Below the pieces are notes generated by a model. The model was not told where the DNA came from and searched no databases. It saw only the letters and a program-made list of their open reading frames with translations. This document shows, piece after piece, positions 46,291 through 58,600 of a DNA stretch of 64,000 nt. The DNA comes from Chrysaora quinquecirrha (Eukaryota > Cnidaria > Scyphozoa > Semaeostomeae > Pelagiidae): the NCBI GenBank assembly GCA_014526335.1, contig JACTAT010000164.1:709001-773000 (forward strand), read 5' to 3'. The translations under genes were made by a program, and so were the position numbers. Each line of letters begins with the position of its first letter. Within the stretch, counting starts at the first letter, position 1.

Positions 46291-46678
46291 TATTTCCCAT
46301 TCTGTTGCTACCGTGTTGAAGCCGTTCGGCTTCTTGTTCATATTTTATTCTTCAGATCTAGGCAAAACCAGGCTCTTGTTCTAATAAAAAGATTGTTTTT
46401 ATAAAAAAAGTGTACCGTATGGCCGTATTCAGGGTTTACCCACGGTTTTGAGACCACTGACACAGTGACACCCATTGGTTCGGAGGTCTGAGAACAAGTT
46501 CAATTTGTCGCATGCGCAATCAAATGATCCCGCCAAATTTCCTTTCGAAAAAACTAGGCCCTAAAAACCAGCTGACGAGAAAGCATGTGGAAGTGAAAGT
46601 GGAATAACTGGCTTTTAAAATTGTTAACGAACCTTTGATCAAAATTAGATAATTAAGAACAAGAAGCAATAATAGAAA

Positions 46679-49600
46679 ATGAATCTAACAAAGTTCAACA
46701 ATCTTTATCATTATATTAGTCATAAAAGTGCTGCAGCAGCAATAATTGGACTGGCAATTTCTGCCTATTATTTTGGTCTGACTTGGACATTGCTCTTTGG
46801 GCTTTCTGCACTGGCCATTTGGAGAGTAAATGGGACCTTGACTGATGGGGATTCAGAAGAAGATGGGCCTAATTCATTTGAAAATTTATATTCTGACGAC
46901 AAAAGTAGCTCGAAGCGGAAACGCATGCTTGCAAAAAGGAAAGAAAATCATCTGAACAGGAGTGGGAAAATGGGCCTAAATGGCGCCGATGTTTTAGGGA
47001 AGTCTACAGAGAATTTTGAAGACAGTCTTAGTCCTCATATTATGGAGAACTTTGAATTTTCAGTTGCAGAAGATTTTAATCATAGTAGTGACATTTCCTC
47101 TGGCAGTCATAGTGGATATAGAAAGCAAATTCCAAGCTTAAGATCACCACAACCGTTGATATCAGCTGTGAAGAGCAGAATATGTATCAGGTAGTGTATA
47201 TAATCAAAATAGCAAAGAGTTTGGGAGAAAGCCTTTGATTCCTAAGATTTTCATGTATTCAAGACAGGAAAGTTTGCTCCACGCCTGCAAGATATTGCCG
47301 TTGCAGCTCTGTTCTGGTTTTTTAAAATTGGCCGCACAGTTGGCATAAGCAATAGAAGAACAACATGTTATGTGACCATTCTATTGTTTTTTTACGCGCA
47401 AAATTCGCATAGCAAATTTAGGCCATTCTAACTTGCCCGTGCAAAAATCAAACTTTCCAGGCTGGCATGTATTAAGTTAAGTGTTTATTCCTACGAGTAG
47501 AAAGTAGCGGCTCCAAGCAACCTCGTATCACTAGCAACTTGAGTTCAAGAATCACTGTTGTATCTGGGTGCATTCCATATTGTTAGCACCATTCTGGAGA
47601 ATATGCCAACCAAATGGGACTTCACACCAGAAGAAACAACTGATGTATTGTTTTCTAATTGAAATTATAGCCCAGGCTATTACTTTTGTACAGATCTACG
47701 CCAGTACCCATAAGGTTTGGTGCCCCATGTTGGAGACTTTCACCCAACCTTTCAAGATGTTTTGTGCAACCAATTGTTGTCCTTTACCCTAATCTATAAT
47801 GATTCTGATACATTTATTTTATATATATATATATATATATATAAAATAAATGTATATATCTTATATAAGACTAAACAATGTATGTATATATCAATAAATG
47901 TATATATCATATATAAGACTAAACAATGTATGTTTTATTTCCCAGGGATTCAAAACGAGAAAGACCTCTGCATCCATTTGGTAACAAATATCCTGTGAAG
48001 CAAAACAGAGAAGTTTTCAGAGATTTACAGAATTCATCATCCCCCAACATGTTATCACTCTATGGATCTGGTCTAAAGGAATCCTTAATGTCTCCAGATA
48101 GAACAATCCACAAAGCCATTTCACCTCTAAATGGACGATATTTCAGCAGAATCAATCCAAGTAGGGGTCAAGACAGCCTGCAAATGACATTTCTATCATC
48201 TGTTAGTGATTCAAAATTTGAACAAACATGGTAAGAATTTTAAAGAATGGTTACTTGAAAGACACTTAATAACAGGGTGATTTCAAGGGGTGGGGGCAAA
48301 ACCATGCTCAATACTTCAAGTGTAGGCAGAAAGAGTTCATTATCTCAAATGTACTCTTCAATTAGTTTAATTGCTCTTCTCACTGTATCCCGCAAGCTTG
48401 TTGGTATTTAAAACACAATGCAATTCAATACACCTTTTAAACTAAGAGCCTCGTTTCCAAAGAAATTGAATATCAAGTCATAGAGAAGTTTTGACTTCAG
48501 ATTCAAATTCAGCACCTTCATTTTAGGGTTGAGGCAAAATTTTGTGCTTCCTTGTCCTTACGATATTGATTTTATAGATGTTGAAAGTTTGAAATTTTTT
48601 AAAGGATTTGACCGTGAAAAATCGCTGAGGGTGAAATTTTACATCCTCGGTTTGTTTTCCATGATCATTCTCATATTAATTTTATATAAAAATTTTATAT
48701 ATAAACTTTTAATTGCTATAGAGTCAACATCGTAAAAACTAGAAGAGTAAAAATATGGCTCAAAATTAAAATACAGTTGCCGAATTCGAATCTGCAAGAA
48801 GTCAAGCTGTTTCTATGACTTAATTTCCAATTTTCTTGAAAACGAGGCCCTTAGCTGGAAAGGTGTATTCAGCACTTATGATTTTCATTTTTATCCGCAT
48901 ATGGGTATAAATGCCGCCTATGTCAATTGTTTCAGTATGTTTCTGATCTTCATACTCACAGAAGTGTCAGAAGAAAAATGCTTTTAAGAATGTGCAAAAA
49001 TGTTTCCAATGTTTTTTTGCAAACTTAAATTAGTTTTTGAGTAGTACAAAGCTTCAAAATTACAATAAGCAGCAAGAACATTTTTGGGCATACGTACAAG
49101 CTTTTTTGTCTGACACTCCTCAGAGTATAAACATCAGAAACAGACCAAAACAATGAACTAAGGTGGAATTTAAAAATTTAAATACACGCGACTAAAATAT
49201 ACCCAGAATTAAAGTATACCCAGAAATATTATGTCCTCTGATTGGCTGTTTGTGTTTTGAGCACCAATCAGCTAGCCAGATACAGCGGGAAGACCAATAG
49301 AATTAATTGAAAAGTCCAAGTGAAAAAAACGAACTCTTTCTATCTACACAAAACCAGCCTTTTGGGAAATCAAATTAAAAAGGCCATTACTAAGTGCTTT
49401 GCTGCTGCCCCTGTTTATTGCAATCTTTAACTTTTGTACTACTTAAAGTATATTCTCAAGCGTATGTTGAAAAGTTGTATCTATTTCACATTAAGGTCAG
49501 AGAATCTGAGATCAACAGAAGTAAGAAGTATTGAAGATACAAGCAGCACAGAAACTGTTGTGAAAGCTTTAAAAGAGAGAATTACCAGGTATGATTGAAT

Positions 49601-52600
49601 AAGTCACGTGTATCATTGGGTTAAGTTACATTAAACTTTGTTATATCAAGGACTGTTATTAAAGGAATGTACAGGGTGCATTTTGTCCCAATGACTGTTA
49701 AGCCGGGTGCAGACCATGCCAACATTTTGGCCAATATCACCGTCAACAGTTGTTGGCCAACATGTCCGCACGGTTTGCTATAGATGTTATTAAAACAAAC
49801 AACAGGTTGTAAACAAAAAAGTGCTATGCCTTGCAAACATGTGGGCACAACATTTCCAACTTTGGTCATTATTTTGGAGACCTTGTAATGAGAAATAAAT
49901 TTAAGTAGGACCAAGAGTTTTTTCTTCTTAATCGTCAACAAGAAGAACAATCGATAAACAAACAGCTGCTTCTTTTTCGGGTTGTGTTTGCAAAAGATCA
50001 TTTTTAGATGACGTCAGCACTCCAAAACATCTTAGGTATTGTGATTTTATGGCAAACCATACCAATATGTTGGCCTATTTCAGCAAAGCCCAACATGATG
50101 TTGACCAACAATGATGGCACGGTTTGTGCCGCCTTTACGAGTGATGATTTTCAGCCTTTTGCAAGAACAAAAAAATTTTGTCAACATCCTAAAGCCCCTG
50201 CCAAACACTCTCCACTCGGCATTTTGATTGACATTGCTGCTGAGCAATGTTGAGAAGAGGTGCCCAAACGCTCTGCACTTTTAACTTGACGTTTTACTTG
50301 ACTTTATGTTAGCTGCTCGGAAGTGATAAGAGAATTCTTGAATTCCTTTGAATACACAAATTGCTTTATCTGCAAAGATGAACGATTTATTCTGCAAAGT
50401 TGAGCAAAAAGTCGAGCACATCACCAAACGCATCTGACAATGCTCAACAACAGTTCGAACAACATTTTGACCTTGATCGAATTTAGGTTCTACAACACTT
50501 GACATGGCCAAACACTGTCAGCATTTATCTCGAAATATTTTAATTGGTTGTCTCTTCCTTCTCAGTAAAAGAAAAAGAAATCTACCAAGCATCGCCGATC
50601 TATCATTTGATACTTCAATTGAGCAGTCTACTGTACAGAATAAAAAGAGGTAACAATGGTTATTTTTTATTTATATTACCTTGAGTAGGCGCCCTCCCTC
50701 GAATAAGCGCCCGTGTTAGAGGCACCTTTTGCTATTTGTTGCAAAACGTAGTTTTCGACAGAAAAATAGTATTTTCATGAATTTTCAAATAATTTTCTCT
50801 TCTTTGTTACAGATTTTTAAATGAGCCCCCCCCGGGCGCTTAATCGAGGAAGTACGGTACTCCAATGCCCCTTTTCGACGAAAGGCCGTGGTTTGAAAGT
50901 AGCTATTTTGACATTTCTAGATATTGGGTTTTCAATACCTACCAAATTCATATTAAGCATCTAAAGCGTAGTGTAGGTGCAAAGGTTTTCCATCTTGGAG
51001 TTTGTATTTATATGGCCGTTCAAAGTTTACGATTTCATGAGGATTGTTACTATTCAGGGTGTATTTTAGCCTCGAAAACTCGATATCGTTTTGGTCGTGC
51101 GGCTTACTCATGCGTAATGCATAGCGCAGTTTAGGCTCCCTTAATTGAATGAATAAAGGCCCCCGACCAAAACTCCCCCCAAAAATTCTAAATTGTGTGC
51201 TTTTTGCCTTACTATGCTAAAATGCTTCCAAGGGAATCTTATAAACAGTCACCAAGCATGGGCACATAGCGCATGTTTTCAAACATCTTCCAACTACTCC
51301 GAGACCCCTCCTCCCGTAGAGCGTATTTGCTTCTCCTTCCCTACACAAGGACCCCGAGCGTCTAAATGTCTGAAGGTGCTGTGGCATCGTGGTGTAAACC
51401 AGCTGACTTGTGGTGTCAGGAGCTCAGTGTGGCCAGGGTTCGAGCTCAGCCACGGTAGCGTCACAGCCAGAGTCGAGGTCTTGGGAAACAGAGTCATTGG
51501 ATCCAAGGCCCACTTTTACAAATTGCGGATTAATTATATCCGCCATAAAATTCTTTCGGATTCGGCTCGCGTTTTCACTTCACCTTTATCTACCGTATCA
51601 ATTACATTACACCAAACTGGCTGGAGTACCCACCACACAATAATTAAGTACCATCTTTGTATGAAAGCATCCATAGATGAGCTAGCCTCCTGCTCCTCAA
51701 TAGCCTCCATAGGTGTAATAGCTTGACATTTATCATCAAAATTTTCTAGGCGACTAGACAGTGAAAAAGTCACTGCTTCAAACGACGTTGTACTTTCAAG
51801 TAGCCTCAAAGTTGACGCAAAAAATGAAAATTATTCAAACAAGATAGATGTTGTGGGGACACCAATTAAAGATACTGGATTAATAGAACAAAGTGAAAGG
51901 TCGAAAAGTATGGAAAATGAAAAATCTGCAAGTAAATATGGCATGAAAGACGAAGAAGTTAATCAATTGGCTGGAGATGAAACTGAAATGGTGAGTTATA
52001 CGCATTTTTTTATAATGAAGTGAATGCATTATAACCCTATAATAGTTTTTTAAAAGAACCACGAAGCTTTGATCGAGGCTGGCTGTTCTTAAGTTTTTGC
52101 CTTCTTTTTTGAAACTACTGAAACACTCCTAGTCTGTTCAATTCCATCTATATTTTCAGTGAATGTCCGGACAGTGGCACATTGGTACTAGGTTAGGTTA
52201 GTGTAAAAATGCAGCATGCTTGTTCCTTAGTTTGCTTGCTTTCTGCGTGCTTTATAAGGAAGGTAGTACTCGGGCTGGCAAAAACTTAACGAATTTCTAG
52301 AACTGCACCGGAGACTACTAAGGAATCTGACTTTTCTTTAACTTAGCATTTCGATTAAAAAAATGAAGTTTTGAATTAACAGAGCAAGCAATACTTATCG
52401 CCAATGGTTTTCAATCAGTATTCATTTCTACTCGTCTTCTGAAACCTTTATGACCTATATTCCCTTCACCATTTGTTGTTTTTAAGAATCACAAAGAAAG
52501 AAGTTAAGGAATTACTAAGGAATATTGAGTACTCAATTTTCACCATCAGTTAAAGAATTTTCAGTACTGACCCTGAGCCGAACTTCCTTATAAAAAAAAT

Positions 52601-55600
52601 GCGTGTAAGAGAAAAAGCGATGAAAAAACAGCTGAATTTAATACACAAAGTTCGAAGAAACAGTGGAAAAATTTTTGAGATACTTAGAGATTTTTTCGTC
52701 TGACACTCCTCAGCGTATAGACGTCATAAACATCCGAAACAGTTGAAAAAGGCGAAATTTATACCCCGTTTACATGGTACCGGACAAGTTTTTGGCCGCT
52801 CAAGTTTTTGTACGGCTATCAGGACAAATATATGTACGGATAGGCTTATCCCGTGTAAACGCACCCCCTATCCGTACAAAAACTTGAGCGGCTAAAAACT
52901 TGTCCGGTACCATGTAAACGGGGTCTTATGCCCAGATGCGGTTTGAAAAGCACAAATCAAAAATACCACTGAGTTGACATTGTATTTTAAACACCAATCA
53001 GCTTGCGGGATGCAGCGGGAAGACCAAAAGGATTAATTGCAGCCCTGAAGACCTGAGAAAACATCCCAAACTCTTTCTGTCTATACAGAAAAGGCCTTTT
53101 GGTTTTGATGTGGACAGATTCCAAAACTCCTAAGTGCAAAGATCTTGCTTTCCCAATGAGGTTTCTTTTCTTTTCATTGGCAAAGCAAGATTTGGAGAAG
53201 TGTCAAACGAAAAAAGCTATAATAGTATATCCAAAAATGTTTCGGCTATTTCTTGCAGTTTTGAATTTTTTACTGCTCAAAGAATATTCAGATACATGAA
53301 GGCTTTTTAGACTGACACCCCTCACAATATAAAGAATTTTTTGGGAGGCCGCAACAATTGAGTAAGACCATAACTATGCTAGGTCTGAATATATCCAAAT
53401 GCGGTCAAGGTTCGTATGTCAGCTACTTTGCGAATATCTATTAGTCTTAAAGCTGTACAAAACTTAAACATTACGATGAACAGCGGAATCATTTTCGGGC
53501 AACTTAAAAGCTATTTTCGTCGAACACTCCTGAGTGTATGAACGTCAGAAACAGACCAAAACAATAGACTAAGGCGGAATTTATACCCAGATGCGGCTCG
53601 AAATGCGCCAATCAATTCAGCTTTTCGTTCTTTCTGATTGGTGCATTTCGAGCCGCATCTGGGTATAAATTCCGCCTAGTCTATTGTTTCGGTCTGTTTT
53701 TTGACGTTCATACTCTGAGGAGTGTCAGACGAAAAGAAGCTTTTAAGTATGCCCGAAAATGATTCCGCTGTTCATCGAAATTTTGAATATCTATTAGTGG
53801 TCTGCAACTTGGGGAAAAGTCTATTGTAATGTTTGCAAGTCATTACAAATATAAAAATATATGTATTTTGATGAAGAAGGCTCAACACTGCCCAAACACT
53901 AAAATGTCAAAGGGGAGGAGAGGATTGGGCTGTTTGAATTGAAGAGTTCTTTGGCGGTCTCATTCAGCACTATAGCTCAGTGGAAACGTTCTGCGTTCTC
54001 GGGTCATATGAAGCCCAGGGTCGAATCTCAGATTGTTGTATACCACCTGTGGAAAAATCTATCAGTGTTCACATATTAGCTTTATACGCATGCAGAGAAA
54101 CAACACAAATAGGGCTACTTAATTTATGATATTAAGCTACTGGGCCTCCTGTGCCTTAATGGTCAGCGGTTTGAACATTTCTATTTTCTGGGAAAAGTGA
54201 TTTAAAAAAATTGTGCTTTCATTGAAACACAGTCCTTGCTGAAGCAACTGGGGCATTTTGCGATTCGTGAGCATTTATATATAAGTCCCTATTCACAGTT
54301 ACAGTGAGTGTTGGCTTGGGTTACATATCGCTGTGTAAATGTAGATGATGCCCATTTCATCACAGAATGTACTGTTGTACAGTCAAGCCTTCCTTTTTAT
54401 AGATGGAAGTCTGCAATAAACAAAATAAAAGAAAAGCAAACGTACAGCAAACATCTGCCAAGAAAGGCAAGAAAGATACTAAAGCGAAAGGTCAGTGCTA
54501 CGGTTTCCTTATGCAGTACACTTTTTTCATAAAAAACTAACATACTACAGTACATCTTAGCATATATAGTAGTGTACGAGTTAATATTTTGGTAAAATTT
54601 TGGGGAAACATTTTTCGGAATTTGGTATAATTATGGGTAGTCATTTTGTTTCTTTGGCGGCACCTCGTCAAGTACCCCCTCGAGGTCCTGAGATGGATGA
54701 AAAACTTCCAGTACGAGTTGAATTTTCTGGAAACGTTGAAAAGAGCAAAGATACTATAGCTTGCCATTCTTTTGTTGCAGATTTGAAAAAAGTATCCAAC
54801 ACTTCGAAAATTCCAAAGAGAGTAGTCGCGAAAAAGACTCCAGTGAAATCAGTAGAGACACAAACACCGTTGAAATTGGAGGATGAAGAAGATAAAGAAA
54901 AACTAAACGCAAAAACACCAAAACAATTAAAGGTAAATTAAAACCAGATTACCTAGAATAAACACCTGGCTCGACATAAACACTTACACACTTTTTTGTT
55001 ATAAAAATACCTTAATTTTTGCCGAGCCTCAATTATTCTTAAGATTTTTCAATTTTGAGCCTAAAAATATTCTTAAATTATTCTTGATTTACAATGTTAT
55101 TACCAAGCGGCCTGAAGATCAAGAGAATAAGTCAAAGCTTTGTAATTTACCAGTTTATGATAAAAAACCCAATCTACAGTTAGAAGTACTATTTCAACTC
55201 CGCCAATCTCTTAGTCCAATGTGTATTGTTTAAAAATACAGTGCGACAATCACATTTTGTGCCTTGTGGAAAAAGCAGAGAAATAAAAATTGTCTTCATG
55301 AAGTTTGAGCCTGGCATTATTCTTAAATAATTCTTAAATTTCAGCGTTTTTGAGCCTTTATATTCTTAAAGACTGAATTCTTATTATAAAAGTGTGTATT
55401 GTCACTGAATTGTTTTATTTCATTAGAAATGTCGTTGCACAGCTGACCCATAACGCTGAATGATCTGTTGGAAAATGATTCTCTCTTTGCTTTAGGAATA
55501 TCTAGTTTCATGTACATATTGTTTGATTTTAATAGTCATTCACTCCTACTTAGTTTCAGCATATTATTTTAGATGTTGAGGAGCTGTGCCTTTCTGTGCC

Positions 55601-58600
55601 TTGAAAACTATAGAGTTAGAATTTTATGCTCAATTTTGGAATTTATCGGTAACCAACAAAGTTATTTTAGGCCTCGTTTACTCGTATACTGGACTTGCCC
55701 ACTCGTATACCGGATAGTTCGGAGCGTCTTGATTTTCGTATCGGATAGGGGTTGGTGTTTACATTATGCAGAGCTATCCGATACGAAACGCTTCAAAAAT
55801 TGGAGTGATTTTCACTCCGTTTTGTAGGTGATATGAAAATCACTCCGCTCCGAATGTTATTGACATTTTATTGTGAGTGGGGATTTACTATTGAAATTTC
55901 CTATTGCCTCGACTATTTGGTATAGTGTAAATGGGTTTATCCAATACGAAAATCAAGACGCAACGATAGCTATCCCGTATAATGTAGGCCTAAACATTTG
56001 TCCTATTCGATATGGGATAGTGTACGGCGCCGTGCTCCGATACTTATCCGGTAAAGTGGAAATGGGACCTTTGTTGCTTTCATTGCCGAGATATCAATTT
56101 TATACCTTGGTTATAGAGGCACATTTGTTACCTTTGCAATCCCAGGAGTGTTATCTCTGTAATTACATTTGAAAGGCCGTGGCTTGAACCCAGGTTCTCT
56201 TCCGCCCAATCATAGGGGTTATGTTGTTCATAAAGTGAAGAAATATGGAGTCTTAGACATCTTGTTGCTACTTTCATTGGCTTTTTACTTCAAAGTCCAC
56301 CTCTGACAGCTTAGTCCAGTTTGTTTAGGTATATTGATACGTCATGTTGTTCTTTTTTAGACCCCGTACAGAAGAATATTCACATCGGGTTTCCCATCGA
56401 ATTTGAAACCAGGAAGCACGGAGAAAAGGAGAAGAATACCAATCTATTTCATGTCAGCCGGGGACTCAGATAACATCGATGTAAGTGGTTGCTGAAAAAT
56501 GAAGTGAAGTTGCTGTTTTGTAGTGTATTATTTATGTAGATTTGATCGCTTATAACTCAAGATCAACAACACGCACGGTAAAACGAAAGGAATCTAATGA
56601 ATCGTTGACCCGTACGTTTCATGTTAACTGCTTTTCATGGGGGCGTGACAAATGTATCTACAAATCAAAAGATAAATACTACATAACATTACCAAAATCT
56701 ATCGTGACTTTCTCGGGTACTGTTCAACAACTTTGGCCCTGGCCAAACGATCAAACATTGTTGGACCAACTTTTCAAATTTACTTTACAACAAATGTTCG
56801 ACCGTTTGACCACGTCCAAAAACATTGCTTTCCAACATTTTGGAACAACAAAGCTTTTGCTAATGTGCAAGCACGAACGCCTTGTTGCTTAGAAATGTTT
56901 CTAGGTGCTGAAATGTTGCGAATTCTTGCAGCTTGTCAAAAGCAAAAGAAATGTTTGACAAGCGATGTTTGAAAGGCGGACAAGCCATCAAATATTGCTT
57001 GAAAAGCGAAAATAAGCAAATTTGTTGCGTGGTGCCTTTGAAAAAGTTCAATAACATTTTTTGTTTGACGCAAGCAAAAATGTTGGACGAACATTGTTTT
57101 TGGACATGGCCAAACGGCCAAACATTTTGCTTGACAAGCAAATTTAAAATGTTGGACCAACAATATTTGATCGTTTGGCCAGGGCCATAGTATAGCTATT
57201 TTAGCTCCAATGTAGCAGCAATTTAGAACGTGCAACACGAAGCCATCTTTTTGATATTTATTCGCTGCGTTTTTCTTGCAGATTTCCCGCGAGGAATACG
57301 GTGAATATGGGGTCACCAGCGATGCATATAAAGCAGCAAAACAAGCAGAAGCAGACAGGGTCAAAGAAATGCTTGAAGAAAGCGAAAAAAGTGAAACGAC
57401 AGGTTTGTTTTATGCGGAATTTATTATACTGAATTACGTAGATTAAACACCCGGCGCATTTAAGAATTTTTAAATTTTTGGAAGGGGATGTATTCGAGGG
57501 GCGTTTGAAGACGGGGGTCGTGTATTTTCGGATCAACATTTTTGTATCTAGACTTTTAATACGAAAGTCCTAAATTTGAATTTGAGGATTTTGTAATGGT
57601 TAGGTAAGAGTTATTGTGTTTGTATAGCACTGTAACTGTAATTTAATATTCTAAGGCGCTTTACAATTCTATGACCCCTTTAGCTTAAGCATTTTTGCTT
57701 CCTGTGGCAATTTTTTGAACAGCGTGCAGCCACACATTTTTCGCTTCTGAAATTTTGTTGCTTACATTGCCAAGATACCAATTTTATACCTTGGAGAGGA
57801 GAGGCACATTTGTGTTGATAACTTGCCCAGGGTTGTTATATCTGCAATCACAGTAGAAAGACGATTGCTCGAAAACACAACATTTTCGTTGTGTGCCCTG
57901 CAGTGGTAGCTTTAAACTTTGTTATCATGATGATTAGTAACTTCTTGTGACTTCTAACCCTTCAGTGTCTTGTCACTTTGTTTGAAACCTTTTAACGACA
58001 AATAGCGACAATTTATGCTTCAACTAAAACTCAAACGAAATCCTTCTTCTGCGTCATCTTTCCCATCTTCGACCCTCCTCTCTTCTGCCCATTCACGGGG
58101 GGTAATGTTGTTCATTGTAGTGAGAAAATCGGAGGGGCTCTGACTGGTGAGACATATGTTTCTCTACTTGTACCAGGTCAACTGTTGCGGTTTAATAGCG
58201 AGCTCAGATTGTCGTTGCCCAAAGGAGTTCATGGTTGTTGTTATGTGCGGCTTTTGAATGCAAAGATTTTGGTCTGAAATAGATTCGAGGGGAATGATAA
58301 TACGAGGCCATTAAACCCGTGGTTATATCGACACTGAATTTATTTCGGATGAACTGACTTTTTATTGACTTCTGTCATGATCTTATGTTATATACTGACC
58401 CATTGATCAAATCTGATTATGTTATAATAAATTGATTATGTCTCACTATCGGAGGGTCTCTGACTGGGGAGAAATATATTTCTCTGCTTGTACGGATAAC
58501 ATTTGTTTTATGTAAATTGTTAGCTGGTAAAGTTAAGTTGAGTTGAGATTACGGAAGGATAAAATTACCTTAAAACTTGTCATCAGACTTCCCTTTCAAC

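Noticed and set aside
51193..51726. 177-codon open frame in POM121 intron 4
   Set aside because: It overlaps a tRNA-derived SINE, has no recognisable domain, and the flanking POM121 exons join in phase without it.
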